Source: Micromonospora sp. WMMD980
GTDB lineage: Bacteria; Actinomycetota; Actinomycetes; Mycobacteriales; Micromonosporaceae
Direction: 5' to 3'
NCBI RefSeq assembly: GCF_029626035.1
Contig: NZ_JARUBE010000003.1
Span: forward strand, 4,154,001 to 4,218,000
DNA length: 64,000 nt
Below, one piece after another: positions 51,304 to 60,348 of this stretch; position 1 is the first letter of the stretch, and the number at the start of each line of letters is the position of its first letter. The notes beneath the pieces are model-generated. The model saw only the letters and a program-made list of their open reading frames with translations, was not told the DNA's origin and did not search any database. Made by a program: the position numbers and the translations under genes.

Positions 51304-54066
51304 TCAGCGACGGGGGGCGGCGTCGAGCTGTCGCAGGTCGGCGCGGATCGAGTCGGCGTCGGCGTCGCCGAGTTCGTCGAGGATGCTCAGCGCGCGGTGC
51401 CATGCGGCGCGGGCGGCGTCGAGATCCGCGAGTGCTCGGTGGCTGCCGCCGAGCTTGACGTACGTGCTCGCTTCGGCGTAGCGGTCGTGGACCTGCGTGA
51501 AGAGCTCCAGGGCGTGCTCGTAGCAGGCGATCGCCCGCCGGTCGTCCCCGAGCTGGTGTTGGGCGTGGCCGAGGCTGTCCCAGGTGTCGGCCTCGCCCTG
51601 CACGTCGTCCACCTCCCGCAGGATCCGCAGTGCCTCGCCGCACGATTCGAGGGCCCGGTGGTAGTTGCCGAGCAGCGCCTCCTGCCAGCCGACCGCGTTG
51701 AGCGTGTAGCCCAGCCCGGCCCGGTTGCCCGCCGCCCGGAACAGGGCCAGCGCCCGCCGGGAGTGGTCCAGCGCCTGCCGGTGGTGCCCCTGCCGCTCGG
51801 CCAGTTGACCGAGGTTCAGGCAGGTGTGTGCCCGCCCGGCGTCGTCGCCGACGTCGGTGAACAGGTCCAGTGCCTGGCCCAGGTGGTCGCCGGCCTCGTC
51901 GTACCGACGGAGCCGGGAGCAGGCGAGGCCGAGGCTGCGATGCGTGTGGGCCTGCCCGGCCCGGTCCCCGATCCGGGACGCGGCGGCGAGCGCGATCTGC
52001 TGGCTGCCGAGCCAGTCCTGCCAGTGCCCCTGCCGGTGCAGGAAGCCGGCCATGGTCCAGGCGAGCCGCCAGGCGTGTCCCTCGAACCCGGACCGCGCCG
52101 CGAGCGGCACCGCGGCGAGCAGGACGGGAAGTTCGGCGGTGAGCCACGCCGTGGCGGCCGCCTTGCCGGCGGGGCGTTCCGGCGTCACGCCCGCCCGGGG
52201 CGGCGCGAGGCTGATGTCGCTGAAGTGCGGATGCAGGGCCAGGTCGGCGGCGTACGCGGCGTGCAGGTAGTGGTCCAGCAGCCGGTGCACGGCGGTCCGG
52301 CGCTCGGCCGCCGGTTCGGCGGTGTCGGCGAGACCCGCGGCGTACGCGCGCAGCAGGTCGTGGAACGCGAACCGCCCGTAGGTGTGCTCGGTGAAGAGGT
52401 TAGCCCGGGTCAGCTCGGCGAGCAGCGGGCCGCTCCCCTCCCGGGCGACGCCGGCCAGGCTGGCCACGGCCGGGGCCGAGACGTCCGGGCCAGGATGGAG
52501 GCTCAGCAGCCGGAACAGCCGGATCGCGGGCGGGCTGAGTGTCCGGCACGACCAGGAGAAGACCGCCCGGACGTCGGTGACCTCGTCGCCACCGTGGAAG
52601 GCGTCCAGGTCGCCCAGCTCATCGGCGATCGCGGCCAGTGAGAAGTGCCGGTTGGTCGCGGCGCGGGACGCGACGACGGCCAGAGCGAGGGGCAGCCGCG
52701 CGCATCGGACGGCGATGTCGTCGGCCGCGCCGGGGTCGGCGTCGACCTGGCCGGCGCCCAGTCGACGGACCAGCATGTCCCGGGCTTCGTCGAGGCTCAG
52801 CAGGCCGAGGTTCACCGGTTCGGCGCTCTGGGTGACGACCAGCGGGACGAGTTGGTCGCGGCTGGTGACGACCGCGAGGCAGCCGGGCGAACCGGGCAGC
52901 AGCGGTCGGACCTGGTCCGCGTCTCGTGCGTTGTCCAGCACCACCAGCAGGCGCTTGCCCGCCACCGAGGTTCGGTACAGGCTCACCATGAGATCCGGTT
53001 CGGTGGGTATCCGCGCCGGCGGAACCCCGAGCGCCTCCAGGAACCCGTGCAGCACTCTGGCCGGCTCGGTCGGTGTGGCCGCCGGGTCGAAGCCACGCAG
53101 GTTGGCGTAGAGCTGCCCGTCGGGGAAGCGCGCCGCCGCACGGTGCGCCCAGTGCACGGCGAGCGCGGTCTTGCCGACGCCTGCGGTGCCGGACACCACC
53201 ACCGCGCCGCCTCGCCCGGCGAGCGCGTCGAGCGTGGCGATCTCCGCGTCCCGCCCGGTGAACGTCGGCAGCGCGGGCGGGAGCTGCGCCGCCACCGGGG
53301 TGGGTGCCGGCACGGGCGCGGCTATCGCCGGGTCCTGCCGCAGGACGGCACACTCCAGGTCCCGCAGCCGCGGGCTCGGGTCGACACCGAGGTTCTCCCG
53401 GAGAGAGTCGCGCAGCCGGCGGTACGTGGCGACCGCCTCGCCCTGCCGGCCGTCCCGGTAGAGGGCGAGCATGAGCTGCGCGTGCAGGTGCTCGTCGAAG
53501 GGGTGCTGCCGGACCAGCCGTTCCAGTCCGGGGACGAGCCGGGCGTGCTCGCCGGCGGACAGCCGGGCCTCGACGAGCGCCCGTTCGGCGTCCAACCGCA
53601 GGCGGGCCAGGTATTCCGCCTGCTCCTCGAGCCATCCGGCGCCGGCCACGTCGGCCAGCGGCGGGCCACGCCACAGGGTCACCGCGGCGGTCAGGTGGGC
53701 CAGCTGTTCGGTCCGGTCCGCCGAGCGCCGGGCCAGGTCGAGCAGGTGCTCGGCGACCTGGACGTCCGTCGAGCCCGGCCCGGTGTCGAGCAGGTAGCCC
53801 GGCCGGCGGGCCACGATCGACCCGGGATCGCCGAGCACCGCGCGCAGGTAGGACACGTGGCGCTGCAGCGTGGTCGCGGCGGTGGCCGGTGGCTGCCCGC
53901 CCCACACCACCTCGACGAGCCGGTCCACGCTCACCACCCGACCCGCCCGCAACGCCAGGGTGGCCAGCACCGCACTGCGGCGTACGCCGTTGACCGCCTG
54001 CGGGCGGTCGGCGACGACCACCTCCACCGGCCCGAGCAGCCGGACGCGGACGCCCGCACCATCCAT
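51304..54066 (-). CDS. AfsR/SARP-type regulator with NB-ARC and TPR domains
   Basis: A 920-residue regulator. Residues 5-95 form the OmpR-like winged helix (RLLGPVEVVVADRPQAVNGVRRSAVLATLAL, SVDRLVEVVWG), 100-245 a BTAD domain (LVRQHPFDEHLHAQLMLALYRDGRQGEAVATYRRL), 280-560 an NB-ARC ATPase (Walker A SGTAGVGKTALA, kinase-2 KRLLVVLDNA) and 690-900 about six TPR repeats. AfsR-like proteins activate secondary-metabolite or developmental genes. No biosynthetic cluster adjoins; the two secreted paralogues downstream are the closest candidates. ATG 54066 follows GGTGGGA; GTG 54075 is possible. Confidence 0.9.
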   Translation of the reverse strand: MDGAGVRVRLLGPVEVVVADRPQAVNGVRRSAVLATLALRAGRVVSVDRLVEVVWGGQPPATAATTLQRHVSYLRAVLGDPGSIVARRPGYLLDTGPGSTDVQVAEHLLDLARRSADRTEQLAHLTAAVTLWRGPPLADVAGAGWLEEQAEYLARLRLDAERALVEARLSAGEHARLVPGLERLVRQHPFDEHLHAQLMLALYRDGRQGEAVATYRRLRDSLRENLGVDPSPRLRDLECAVLRQDPAIAAPVPAPTPVAAQLPPALPTFTGRDAEIATLDALAGRGGAVVVSGTAGVGKTALAVHWAHRAAARFPDGQLYANLRGFDPAATPTEPARVLHGFLEALGVPPARIPTEPDLMVSLYRTSVAGKRLLVVLDNARDADQVRPLLPGSPGCLAVVTSRDQLVPLVVTQSAEPVNLGLLSLDEARDMLVRRLGAGQVDADPGAADDIAVRCARLPLALAVVASRAATNRHFSLAAIADELGDLDAFHGGDEVTDVRAVFSWSCRTLSPPAIRLFRLLSLHPGPDVSAPAVASLAGVAREGSGPLLAELTRANLFTEHTYGRFAFHDLLRAYAAGLADTAEPAAERRTAVHRLLDHYLHAAYAADLALHPHFSDISLAPPRAGVTPERPAGKAAATAWLTAELPVLLAAVPLAARSGFEGHAWRLAWTMAGFLHRQGHWQDWLGSQQIALAAASRIGDRAGQAHTHRSLGLACSRLRRYDEAGDHLGQALDLFTDVGDDAGRAHTCLNLGQLAERQGHHRQALDHSRRALALFRAAGNRAGLGYTLNAVGWQEALLGNYHRALESCGEALRILREVDDVQGEADTWDSLGHAQHQLGDDRRAIACYEHALELFTQVHDRYAEASTYVKLGGSHRALADLDAARAAWHRALSILDELGDADADSIRADLRQLDAAPRR

Positions 54067-54202
54067 CGATCCCACCGAATCACGCTAATTCCCGGACCTG
54101 GCGGGCCCGATCCGTTCGTCGCGCATTGGACACCACCCGCGCGAGGAGGTGTGGTCCCCGCCGGTGCGTTCACGGCGGGGCCTTGACCCCGGCAAGAGCA
54201 GC

Positions 54203-54235
54203 ACCCCAAACTTCTTCAACATCAGGAAAGTTTGT
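54203..54235 (+). promoter_or_regulatory. AT-rich inverted repeat upstream of the chitinase
   Basis: CAAACTT and AAGTTTG form a perfect 7-bp inverted repeat with a 14-bp centre in an otherwise GC-rich region, about 45 bp before the chitinase start. A candidate operator; it does not match the DasR consensus. Confidence 0.4.
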
Positions 54236-54271
54236 TCACTGTTTCGCATCGCCAACCGCCCGGGAGGGCAC

Positions 54272-55597
54272 ATGCGCGGAACGTTCCCCCGCCGGCTCGC
54301 CACCTTCGTCACCGCTCTGACCGTCCTCGCCGCCGGCACCCCGGTCGCCGCCGCCCAGGCCTCGCCATCCAGGGCGTCGCAGCCCGACGGCTTCCACCGG
54401 GTCGGCTATTTCACCCAGTGGGGCATCTACGGCCGGGCCTTCCCGGTCAAGAAGCTCGACACCTCCGGGGCCGCCGCGAGGCTGACCCACATCAACTACG
54501 CGTTCGGCGACGTCACCGCCGACGGGCTCTGCGCCTCGGGCGACGTCTGGGCGGACTACCAGCGCCCGGTGTCGGCCGAGGAGAGCGTCGACGGGGTCGC
54601 CGACGCGGCCGGCGAGTCGCTGAACGGCAACTTCGACCAACTGCGCAAGATCAAGGCGAAGCACCCCGGCCTGCGGGTGCTCCTCTCGCTCGGCGGCTGG
54701 AGCTGGTCGACGTACTTCTCCGACGCGGCCCTCACGCCGGCGTCCCGGCGGGCCTTCGTCACCTCCTGTGTGGACCGGTTCATCAAGGGCGACCTGCCGG
54801 TGGTCGGCGAGGTCGGCGGAGCCGGCTCGGCCGCCGGTGTCTTCGACGGCATCGACCTGGACTGGGAGTGGCCCGGCTCGGCGGGTGAGCCCGGCAACAT
54901 CGTCCGCCCGGAGGACAAGCAGAACTTCACCGCGCTGGTCGCCGAGTTCCGCCGCCAGCTCGACGGCTACGGCCGGGTCACCCGCAAGCACTACGAGCTG
55001 ACCGCGTTCCTCCCGGCCAACCCGGTCGCGATGGACGCCGGCTTCGAAACCAGGAAGATCTTCAAGGACCTGGACTTCGCCACCGTCCAGGGCTACGACT
55101 TCCACGGCACCTGGGAGCCGGTGACCAACCAGCAGTCCGCGCTGCGCCGGCCGCCCGCCGCTCCGGACAACCCGGACTTCACCGTCGATCGGGCCGTTGG
55201 CGGATGGCTCGACCGGGGCGCTCCGCGCGGCAAGCTGGTGCTCGGCATCCCCTACTACGGCCAGGGCTGGACCGGCGTGACCGGCGGCGGCAACGGCCTG
55301 TTCAAGCCGGCCACCGGCCCGGCGGCGGGCACCTGGGCGCCCGGCAACGAGGACTACAAAGTGCTCAAGAACCTGCCCGCGCGGGGCTACCGGGTGCACC
55401 GCGACCTGCGTGCCGGGCACGCCTGGCTCTTCGACGGCACCACCTTCTGGACCTACGACGACCCGGTCACCGTGCTGCAGAAGACGCTCTACATCCGCAA
55501 GGAGCGCCTCGGCGGGGCGATGGTCTGGTCGCTCGACGGTGACGACGACCGGGCCACCCTGACCCGGACGATCGCCGCCGGCCTCTGGACCCCCTGA
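54272..55597 (+). CDS. secreted GH18 chitinase
   Basis: A 441-residue secreted chitinase. Signal peptide (FPRRLATFVTALTVLAAG, cleavage near AAAQA), then a complete GH18 barrel: RVGYFTQWGIYGR, LLSLGGWSWSTYFS, the catalytic DGIDLDWEWPG (DxxDxDxE), VQGYDFHGTWEP and a final GGAMVWSLDGDD. No carbohydrate-binding module is attached. It hydrolyses chitin outside the cell and would work with the AA10 LPMO encoded 12 kb away. GGGAGG lies five bases before ATG 54272. Confidence 0.93.
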   Translation: MRGTFPRRLATFVTALTVLAAGTPVAAAQASPSRASQPDGFHRVGYFTQWGIYGRAFPVKKLDTSGAAARLTHINYAFGDVTADGLCASGDVWADYQRPVSAEESVDGVADAAGESLNGNFDQLRKIKAKHPGLRVLLSLGGWSWSTYFSDAALTPASRRAFVTSCVDRFIKGDLPVVGEVGGAGSAAGVFDGIDLDWEWPGSAGEPGNIVRPEDKQNFTALVAEFRRQLDGYGRVTRKHYELTAFLPANPVAMDAGFETRKIFKDLDFATVQGYDFHGTWEPVTNQQSALRRPPAAPDNPDFTVDRAVGGWLDRGAPRGKLVLGIPYYGQGWTGVTGGGNGLFKPATGPAAGTWAPGNEDYKVLKNLPARGYRVHRDLRAGHAWLFDGTTFWTYDDPVTVLQKTLYIRKERLGGAMVWSLDGDDDRATLTRTIAAGLWTP

Positions 55598-55610
55598 CCC
55601 ACCCGCGCCG

Positions 55611-55651
55611 CCGCGCCGCCGCGCTTCCCGAGTGGAGACGCGGCGGCGCGG
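55611..55651 (+). terminator. hairpin terminator after the chitinase
   Basis: CCGCGCCGCCGCG (55611-55623) pairs perfectly with 55639-55651 over 13 bp. Confidence 0.7.
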
Positions 55652-55691
55652 CCGTTCGAGGGCGCGGGCAGGCCGCGGCCAGATCAAGCAG

Positions 55692-55720
55692 AACGGCACC
55701 TCACGACGAGAGATGCCGTT
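55692..55720. repeat. hairpin resembling the tRNA-Ala terminator
   Basis: AACGGCA...TGCCGTT hairpin whose sequence and spacing resemble the hairpin at 59396-59426 (about two thirds identical over 37 bp). The two bracket the IS/VapBC region. The 55598-55808 gap otherwise shows nothing. Confidence 0.4.
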
Positions 55721-55808
55721 TGAGGCGGTCTCACCATGAGTCGGCGACTCCGCGCGGACCTGCCGCCCCGACCAACGCCGAGGCGGCAGTCGGATCCCGC
55801 CAGACCAC

Positions 55809-56264
55809 CTAATCGCGCCGAGGACCCGTTCTGATCAACGCGAGTGAGATCACGATTACGGCTAGGCCGAGGCTTGCCAGGACGGTCGGCGCCTGCAGGA
55901 GCAGATCCTCCGTCGCGTACCCGTCGGGCGTGGCAGCCCGGGTCGGATCCGTCCGGTCGACGCGTACGTCGAGTACCTCCCCGACGCGGAACTCACTCTC
56001 GTCGAGTTCGCTGGAGAACCGCTCCCGGTGCCGCACGCCGTCGAACGTGTAGTCCACAGTCAACCTCGTGGCGGCGAACGACCGGCTTATCCTGAACCGA
56101 TCGACGTGGACCACGTGGCCCGTCGTCTCGGCGCCGACGCGAACCCGCTCGTCGATCGCCTGGTTCAGCCGCACGGTGAGCAGCATCCCCCCGGCGACCA
56201 GAAGGGTGCCCAGGGCAACCCAGAGGACCAGCTTCACCTCTCGCCGGCCGAACGGGCTCGCCAC
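55809..56264 (-). CDS. DUF3592-like membrane protein
   Basis: A 151-residue protein with two membrane helices (KLVLWVALGTLLVAGGMLL and TVLASLGLAVIVISLALI) flanking a beta-rich extracytoplasmic domain (TTGHVVHVDRFRISRSFAATRLTVDYTFDG, EVLDVRVDRTDPTRAATPDG), the DUF3592 arrangement. Function unknown. The GTG at 56264 follows AGGAGG with six bases between. It is the first gene of the tRNA-Ala-side island. Confidence 0.75.
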   Translation of the reverse strand: MASPFGRREVKLVLWVALGTLLVAGGMLLTVRLNQAIDERVRVGAETTGHVVHVDRFRISRSFAATRLTVDYTFDGVRHRERFSSELDESEFRVGEVLDVRVDRTDPTRAATPDGYATEDLLLQAPTVLASLGLAVIVISLALIRTGPRRD

Positions 56265-56340
56265 TGCCGGCCCTCCTAATTTCTCGGTTCACACCGGTCA
56301 GCTGCCGGGGGGAACTTCACATGTATCAGATCAAGTTCTT

Positions 56341-57284
56341 TCAGAGCGCGTTTGGTTTGTGGGTGGGTCGGGTGTGTCGCACAGTGGGTCCGGTCGATGG
56401 TTGTAGCCGGTTCGGTAGACAGGTATGGATCGAGTGCGGCGATACCCGTCTGACCTGACCGACGCCGAGTGGGAGATCATCGAGCCGATGCTGCCGTCCC
56501 CGCAGTGGATGGGCAGACCGGAGAAGCATCCACGGCGGGCGGTCATCGACGCCATCTTGTACGTGGTGCGCACCGGTTGCGCGTGGCGGTACCTGCCGGT
56601 GGACTTCCCGCCGTGGCAGACCGTGTACGCGCACTTCGCCCGGTTGAACAGGCGGGGTGTGACCGAGCGGATCCTGACCGAGTTACGCGAGCAGATCCGG
56701 GTGGCTCACGGCCGCGAGCCCGAGCCCACGGCGGGAATCATCGACTCGCAGAGCGTGAGAGGCGCCGACACCGTGCCACGGGACTCCCGCGGCTACGACG
56801 CCGGGAAGAAGATCAACGGCCGGAAACGGTTCATCGTCACCGACACCCTCGGCTTGCTGGTCACCGTCTGGGTACTCGCGGCGTCATGGCAGGACCGCGA
56901 CGGCGCCAAAGGCGCCCTGCTCGCCACCTACGCGGCCACCCCCATCCGGCACGTCTTCGCCGACTCCGGCTTCGCCGGCCGTCTCGTCGACTGGGCCCGT
57001 GACCTGCTGCGCACGACCGTCGAGATCGTCCGCAAACCCGCCGACCAACGAGGGTTCGTCGTGCACCCACGCCGCTGGGTCGTGGAGCGGACCCTGGCCT
57101 GGCTCACCGCGCACCGCCGCCTGGCCCGCGACTACGAAACCCACCGCGCGACGTCCGAGGCCATGATCAGATGGGCTGCGCTCGGCGGCATGCTCCGCCG
57201 CCTTGCCCGAGGCGAAGCCGCCACCCGCCAACAACGCCTCACCTTCAACACACCCGACTGACAGCAATGTGAAACGCGCTCTGA
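56341..57284 (+). mobile_element. IS5-family insertion sequence
   Basis: The transposase gene is bounded by perfect 13-bp terminal inverted repeats, TCAGAGCGCGTTT at 56341-56353 and AAACGCGCTCTGA at 57272-57284, giving a 944-bp element. No matching target duplication is visible at the outer edges. Confidence 0.85.
56425..57261 (+). CDS. IS5-family transposase
   Basis: A 278-residue DDE transposase in one uninterrupted frame. The N-terminal DUF4096 region reads YPSDLTDAEWEIIEPMLPSP; catalytic residues are in GIIDSQSVRGAD, HVFADSGFAGR and WVVERTLAWLTAHRRLARDYE (the YREK-like signature). Length is normal, so the element may still be active. ATG 56425 is the only good start. Confidence 0.93.
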   Translation: MDRVRRYPSDLTDAEWEIIEPMLPSPQWMGRPEKHPRRAVIDAILYVVRTGCAWRYLPVDFPPWQTVYAHFARLNRRGVTERILTELREQIRVAHGREPEPTAGIIDSQSVRGADTVPRDSRGYDAGKKINGRKRFIVTDTLGLLVTVWVLAASWQDRDGAKGALLATYAATPIRHVFADSGFAGRLVDWARDLLRTTVEIVRKPADQRGFVVHPRRWVVERTLAWLTAHRRLARDYETHRATSEAMIRWAALGGMLRRLARGEAATRQQRLTFNTPD

Positions 57285-57298
57285 GAAGGGGCGGCCGT

Positions 57299-57469
57299 TT
57301 ATTGCAGGAACCTGAGGCGAAATAGCCGAGCGCCGGATCCGGCGGTTGCGCATCGGCGCCGACGGGCATCCCGAACGAGCACGACCAGCAGGCCAACCGC
57401 CACCGGCAAGGCAGCGGCGGTGGCAGACCAACCAAGGTCGACAGGCAGCTCCGCACCCGGCGCCTCCAT
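57299..57469 (-). CDS. possible small membrane protein
   Basis: A 56-codon frame (MEAPGAELPVDLGWSATAAA, then a hydrophobic helix and a basic RDARRRR tail) next to the IS right end. Composition is membrane-protein-like, but no ribosome-binding site or homologue is recognised; it may be a gene remnant cut by the IS. Confidence 0.3.
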   Translation of the reverse strand: MEAPGAELPVDLGWSATAAALPVAVGLLVVLVRDARRRRCATAGSGARLFRLRFLQ

Positions 57470-58019
57470 CTACGTGCGGCAAGGCCACAGGCGAGGACGT
57501 CGCCCTCGGTGAACGGCGTGCCCCGACCTGCAGCAACTGGTGGACAGCGGCCAACAACAGGCTCGCCCTCGAAGATGTCATCTCAGTATCGCAAGCGTCC
57601 GCCGTCAGCACCGTGTCACACCTCGTACAGGCGCAGTGACGGCTGGGCCGACGAGACCTGCTGTCATCCAAGGGACAGTCAAGGCGAAGTGTCAACGACG
57701 GCGGGACTGAGTTGCGTCGATGCGACTGATGAGCAGCTGGATCGCTGTGACGGCCTGCGTACATCGGCCGGCACGTAGTCTTCAAGGCCCTCGGCTGCCG
57801 CCGAGTATAGGTAGGCCGGAGAACGAGCACGATAGCACGTACGGGTCGCCCCTGTACCACCACCCGGAAGCCGAAAGATTTCATGAAGGAGCAGTGCTCC
57901 GGGCCGAGACCGGCCTCGGCCTGGGCCTGGGCCTGCAGCACAAGTTTCTTATCAGGGAGGTAGGAGCGGCGGTCGGATCCGTCCCACGTCACCGCCAGCA
58001 TGATATCGTGATAACACCC
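57470..58019. other. non-coding gap between the IS and vapBC
   Basis: No credible gene on either strand: long frames here have poor composition and no ribosome-binding site. Base use is mixed and less GC-rich than the core genome. Near 58000-58015 TGATATCGTGATAAC, a partly palindromic AT-rich sequence, is a likely VapB operator/promoter. Confidence 0.4.
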
Positions 58020-58033
58020 GAGGGAGGTGTCAC

Positions 58034-58258
58034 ATGCCCAACATCCTCGTCCGCGATCTCAGTCAAGAAGCCGTCGACCGCATCGACGCGGCAGCCGCCA
58101 GCCTCGGACTGTCTCGCAACGAGTACCTACGCCGCAAGTTCGAGGAGAACATCAGCCCCGCCGGCGAGCGGACGGTCACAGCCGAGGACTGGCAACGGTC
58201 CGCAGAGGCATTCGCTGATCTCGCCGACCCCACGGTGATGGAGGCAGCGTGGCGGTGA
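58034..58258 (+). CDS. vapB: VapB-type ribbon-helix-helix antitoxin
   Basis: A 74-residue antitoxin. N-terminal RHH DNA-binding segment ([32 protein letters not shown]) and an acidic C-terminal toxin-binding tail ([18 protein letters not shown]). It should bind and silence the PIN toxin encoded next and repress the shared promoter. ATG 58034 follows GGGAGG at 58022-58027. Its stop overlaps the toxin gene start by 10 bp. Confidence 0.9.
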   Translation: MPNILVRDLSQEAVDRIDAAAASLGLSRNEYLRRKFEENISPAGERTVTAEDWQRSAEAFADLADPTVMEAAWR

Positions 58259-58665
58259 CGAGCTGGCTGATCGACAAGTCCGCGTACGTACGACTCCAAC
58301 TGGGCCAAACGACGAACCGCGACGAGTGGAGCGCACGCATCAGCCGCGGGCTCGTCCGACTCTCCACCATCACCCGCCTCGAACTCGGCTACTCCGCACG
58401 CTCCGGAGAAGCGGGACGCCGACAGTTCGCCGCCCCACCGCTGTCCCTGATGCCAGTCGAACACCTCACACCTGCCATCGAAGACCGGGCACTGGAAGTG
58501 CAGATGCTGCTCGCTGACCGCGGCCAGCACCGCGCCCCGTCAATCCCCGACCTGCTGATCGCGGCGACCGCTGAAAAGACCGGCCTGACCGTCCTGGCCG
58601 TCGACAAGGACTTCGACCTCATCGCCGCGCTCACCGGCCAGCCGATCGAAACCCTGCCCGGCTGA
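58249..58665 (+). CDS. vapC: VapC-type PIN-domain ribonuclease toxin
   Basis: A 138-residue PIN-domain toxin. The acidic catalytic residues are visible: Asp in [11 protein letters not shown], Glu in [11 protein letters not shown], and Asp in [12 protein letters not shown] and [12 protein letters not shown]. VapC toxins cleave tRNA or rRNA when VapB is lost. Starting at GTG 58249 it overlaps vapB, so the two are translationally coupled. The module can stabilise the surrounding island. Confidence 0.9.
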   Translation: MAVTSWLIDKSAYVRLQLGQTTNRDEWSARISRGLVRLSTITRLELGYSARSGEAGRRQFAAPPLSLMPVEHLTPAIEDRALEVQMLLADRGQHRAPSIPDLLIAATAEKTGLTVLAVDKDFDLIAALTGQPIETLPG

Positions 58666-59395
58666 GCCCACAGACCACGTACGCATGCCGCCACCGTCAA
58701 TCGGCACCGCCCGCCACCCAACCGTGCATTGACGCGGCAGCGCCTCCTACGTCCGGTCAATATGCCTCCCGCCGTCCGGCGGCAACTGTTCACCGCTGCA
58801 CCACTCGGCTCGACCGCGACAACCGCAGCGCGCAACCCGAGCCAACCTGTTGGCCCACCGCGTCTGCCGATTAGCTCACGGTCAGCTGACGCCCTCAACA
58901 AGCGCACCAGATCAGCTGGCGACGCATCGCCGGATGGTAGGACCGCCGTGGTAGACACCGCCGAACGCGATCACGCACGGTACCATCTCGACGACGCGCT
59001 GCATGGCCGGTGATGATCAACTGTCTTGGACGGCACGTTCAGACCATCCCTCATCGATCGACACGACCGCCTGCACGACACGGGCAACCCTGAGCGCTTC
59101 GGCAGCGGCCGGGGCCCCGAACGTCCACCAGTCCATGATCACCCGCTGTGATGTCCGTCCCCGAGAACAGGCATCGAGCGGGTAACACAGCGGCGGATCC
59201 GCACGTAGCGGCATTCAGCGACACCCGCCGCACCACACCAATCTGCGCCCCACATTTCGACCTGGGCACCTCGGACGGCCCGAGGGGCAGCAATAACCCC
59301 TGTTCAGAGGCGACTTCCTCGGGCGCTTCAACACTGGCTGCCGCAGCGCAGTGTGGGGCGCTGCGTGACCAAATCTGTGACCAAAAAATCAAGAA
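58666..59395. other. non-coding/decayed stretch between vapC and tRNA-Ala
   Basis: About 730 bp with no credible complete gene. One frame ending at 59414 closes with ALRDQICDQKIKK, which recalls the C-terminal tails of actinomycete tyrosine integrases located beside tRNA genes, so this may be the remains of an integrase. The rest is degenerate. Confidence 0.35.
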
Positions 59396-59426
59396 AAGCG
59401 GCATTCCTCGATGAGAAATGCCGCTT
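59396..59426 (-). terminator. rho-independent terminator of tRNA-Ala
   Basis: On the minus strand AAGCGGCATT pairs perfectly over 10 bp with AATGCCGCTT, followed by TTCTTGATTTTTT. It lies 20 bp beyond the tRNA 3' end. Confidence 0.8.
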
Positions 59427-59445
59427 GACCTGCACAAACACAAGG

Positions 59446-59518
59446 TGGAGCCGAGGGGACTCGAACCCCTGACCCCCACACTGCCAGTGTGGTGCGCTAC
59501 CAGCTGCGCCACGGCCCC
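59446..59518 (-). tRNA. tRNA-Ala (GGC)
   Basis: A 73-nt cloverleaf: acceptor arm GGGGCCG with CGGCTCC (one G-U pair), D-arm with AGCTGGTAGCGC, anticodon stem CCACA/TGTGG with loop CTGGCAG (anticodon GGC) and T-arm GGGGTTCGAGTCCCC. The 3' CCA is not encoded. The 3' end faces the IS/VapBC region, the side on which integrative elements insert. Confidence 0.95.
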
Positions 59519-59608
59519 TTGCGGTCGTCCCCGGTCGCCCGGGCACGGGAAGAACTATACACACGCCGCCAGGCATGGTCATCTCGCGGGGGGTCCCCCC
59601 GGCGAGGG

Positions 59609-60163
59609 TCAGTTGAGCGCCACGTCGGGCGGGAAGTGGGCCACCGCCGCCATCATGCCGCCCTGGCGGCGCAGCACCATCGGCCAGAGGTCGTCCGGCC
59701 GGTCGACGAAGGCGTCACCGGGCAGCGCGTCCAGCACGAACCAGGACCCCTCCTCGATCTCCCGCTCCAACTGGCCGGCGCCCCAGCCGGAGTAGCCCGC
59801 GAACACCCGGATCCCGCCGACCGCGTCGCGCAGCTTCTCCGGGTCGACCGAGAGGTCGATGGTGCCGACCGCACCGGAGACCCGGTGGAAGCCCTTCACC
59901 GGTTTGACCGGGTGGCGCATCCGGGCCAGACAGATGGCGGAGTCGGGCTGGACGGGACCGCCCTCGAAGAGCACCGCGGGTTCCCGCGCCAGATCGCTCC
60001 AGTCGCCCAGGACGTCGGCCACCGGGACCTCGGTGGCCCGGTTCAGCACCACACCGAGGGCACCGCCGGGCTCGTGGGCGACCAGCAGCACGACCGTACG
60101 GTCGAAGTTCGGGTCCTTGAGCACAGGTGTCGCGACCAGCAGTCGTCCGGTCATCGACTCCAT
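59609..60163 (-). CDS. YqgE/AlgH family protein (UPF0301)
   Basis: A 184-residue UPF0301 protein: GRLLVATPVLKDPNFDRTVVLLVAHEPGGALGVVLNR, then LFEGGPVQPDSAICLAR and the conserved RVFAGYSGWGAGQLEREI. Function in actinobacteria is unknown; AlgH in pseudomonads affects alginate regulation. ATG 60163 (MESMTGRLLVATP) is used; in-frame ATG 60199 would add 12 residues and cannot be excluded. Confidence 0.88.
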   Translation of the reverse strand: MESMTGRLLVATPVLKDPNFDRTVVLLVAHEPGGALGVVLNRATEVPVADVLGDWSDLAREPAVLFEGGPVQPDSAICLARMRHPVKPVKGFHRVSGAVGTIDLSVDPEKLRDAVGGIRVFAGYSGWGAGQLEREIEEGSWFVLDALPGDAFVDRPDDLWPMVLRRQGGMMAAVAHFPPDVALN

Positions 60164-60348
60164 GGCTCGGCCACCGATCGCCTGCCCCTCACCCTGCATG
60201 TCCGACACCCGTCAGTCGTGCGCCCGTGCGGGCCCGACGCCGCCAACCGTCCACCCTGTCGACGCCATGTCACGCACCATAGCTTGCGTCCCGCCCGCTG
60301 GCTAAGGTCTGACCGGCGGGTGATCGCAACGGATCGAGGGAGGGTCGG

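Noticed and set aside
57132-58001. A 289-codon frame on the minus strand across the IS end
   Set aside because: It runs antisense through the transposase gene and the IS terminal repeat; Ser/Arg/Cys-rich and unlike any protein.
59051-59512. A 153-codon frame beginning inside tRNA-Ala (MAQLVAHHTGSVGVRGSSP)
   Set aside because: This is translation of the tRNA itself, a common annotation artefact.
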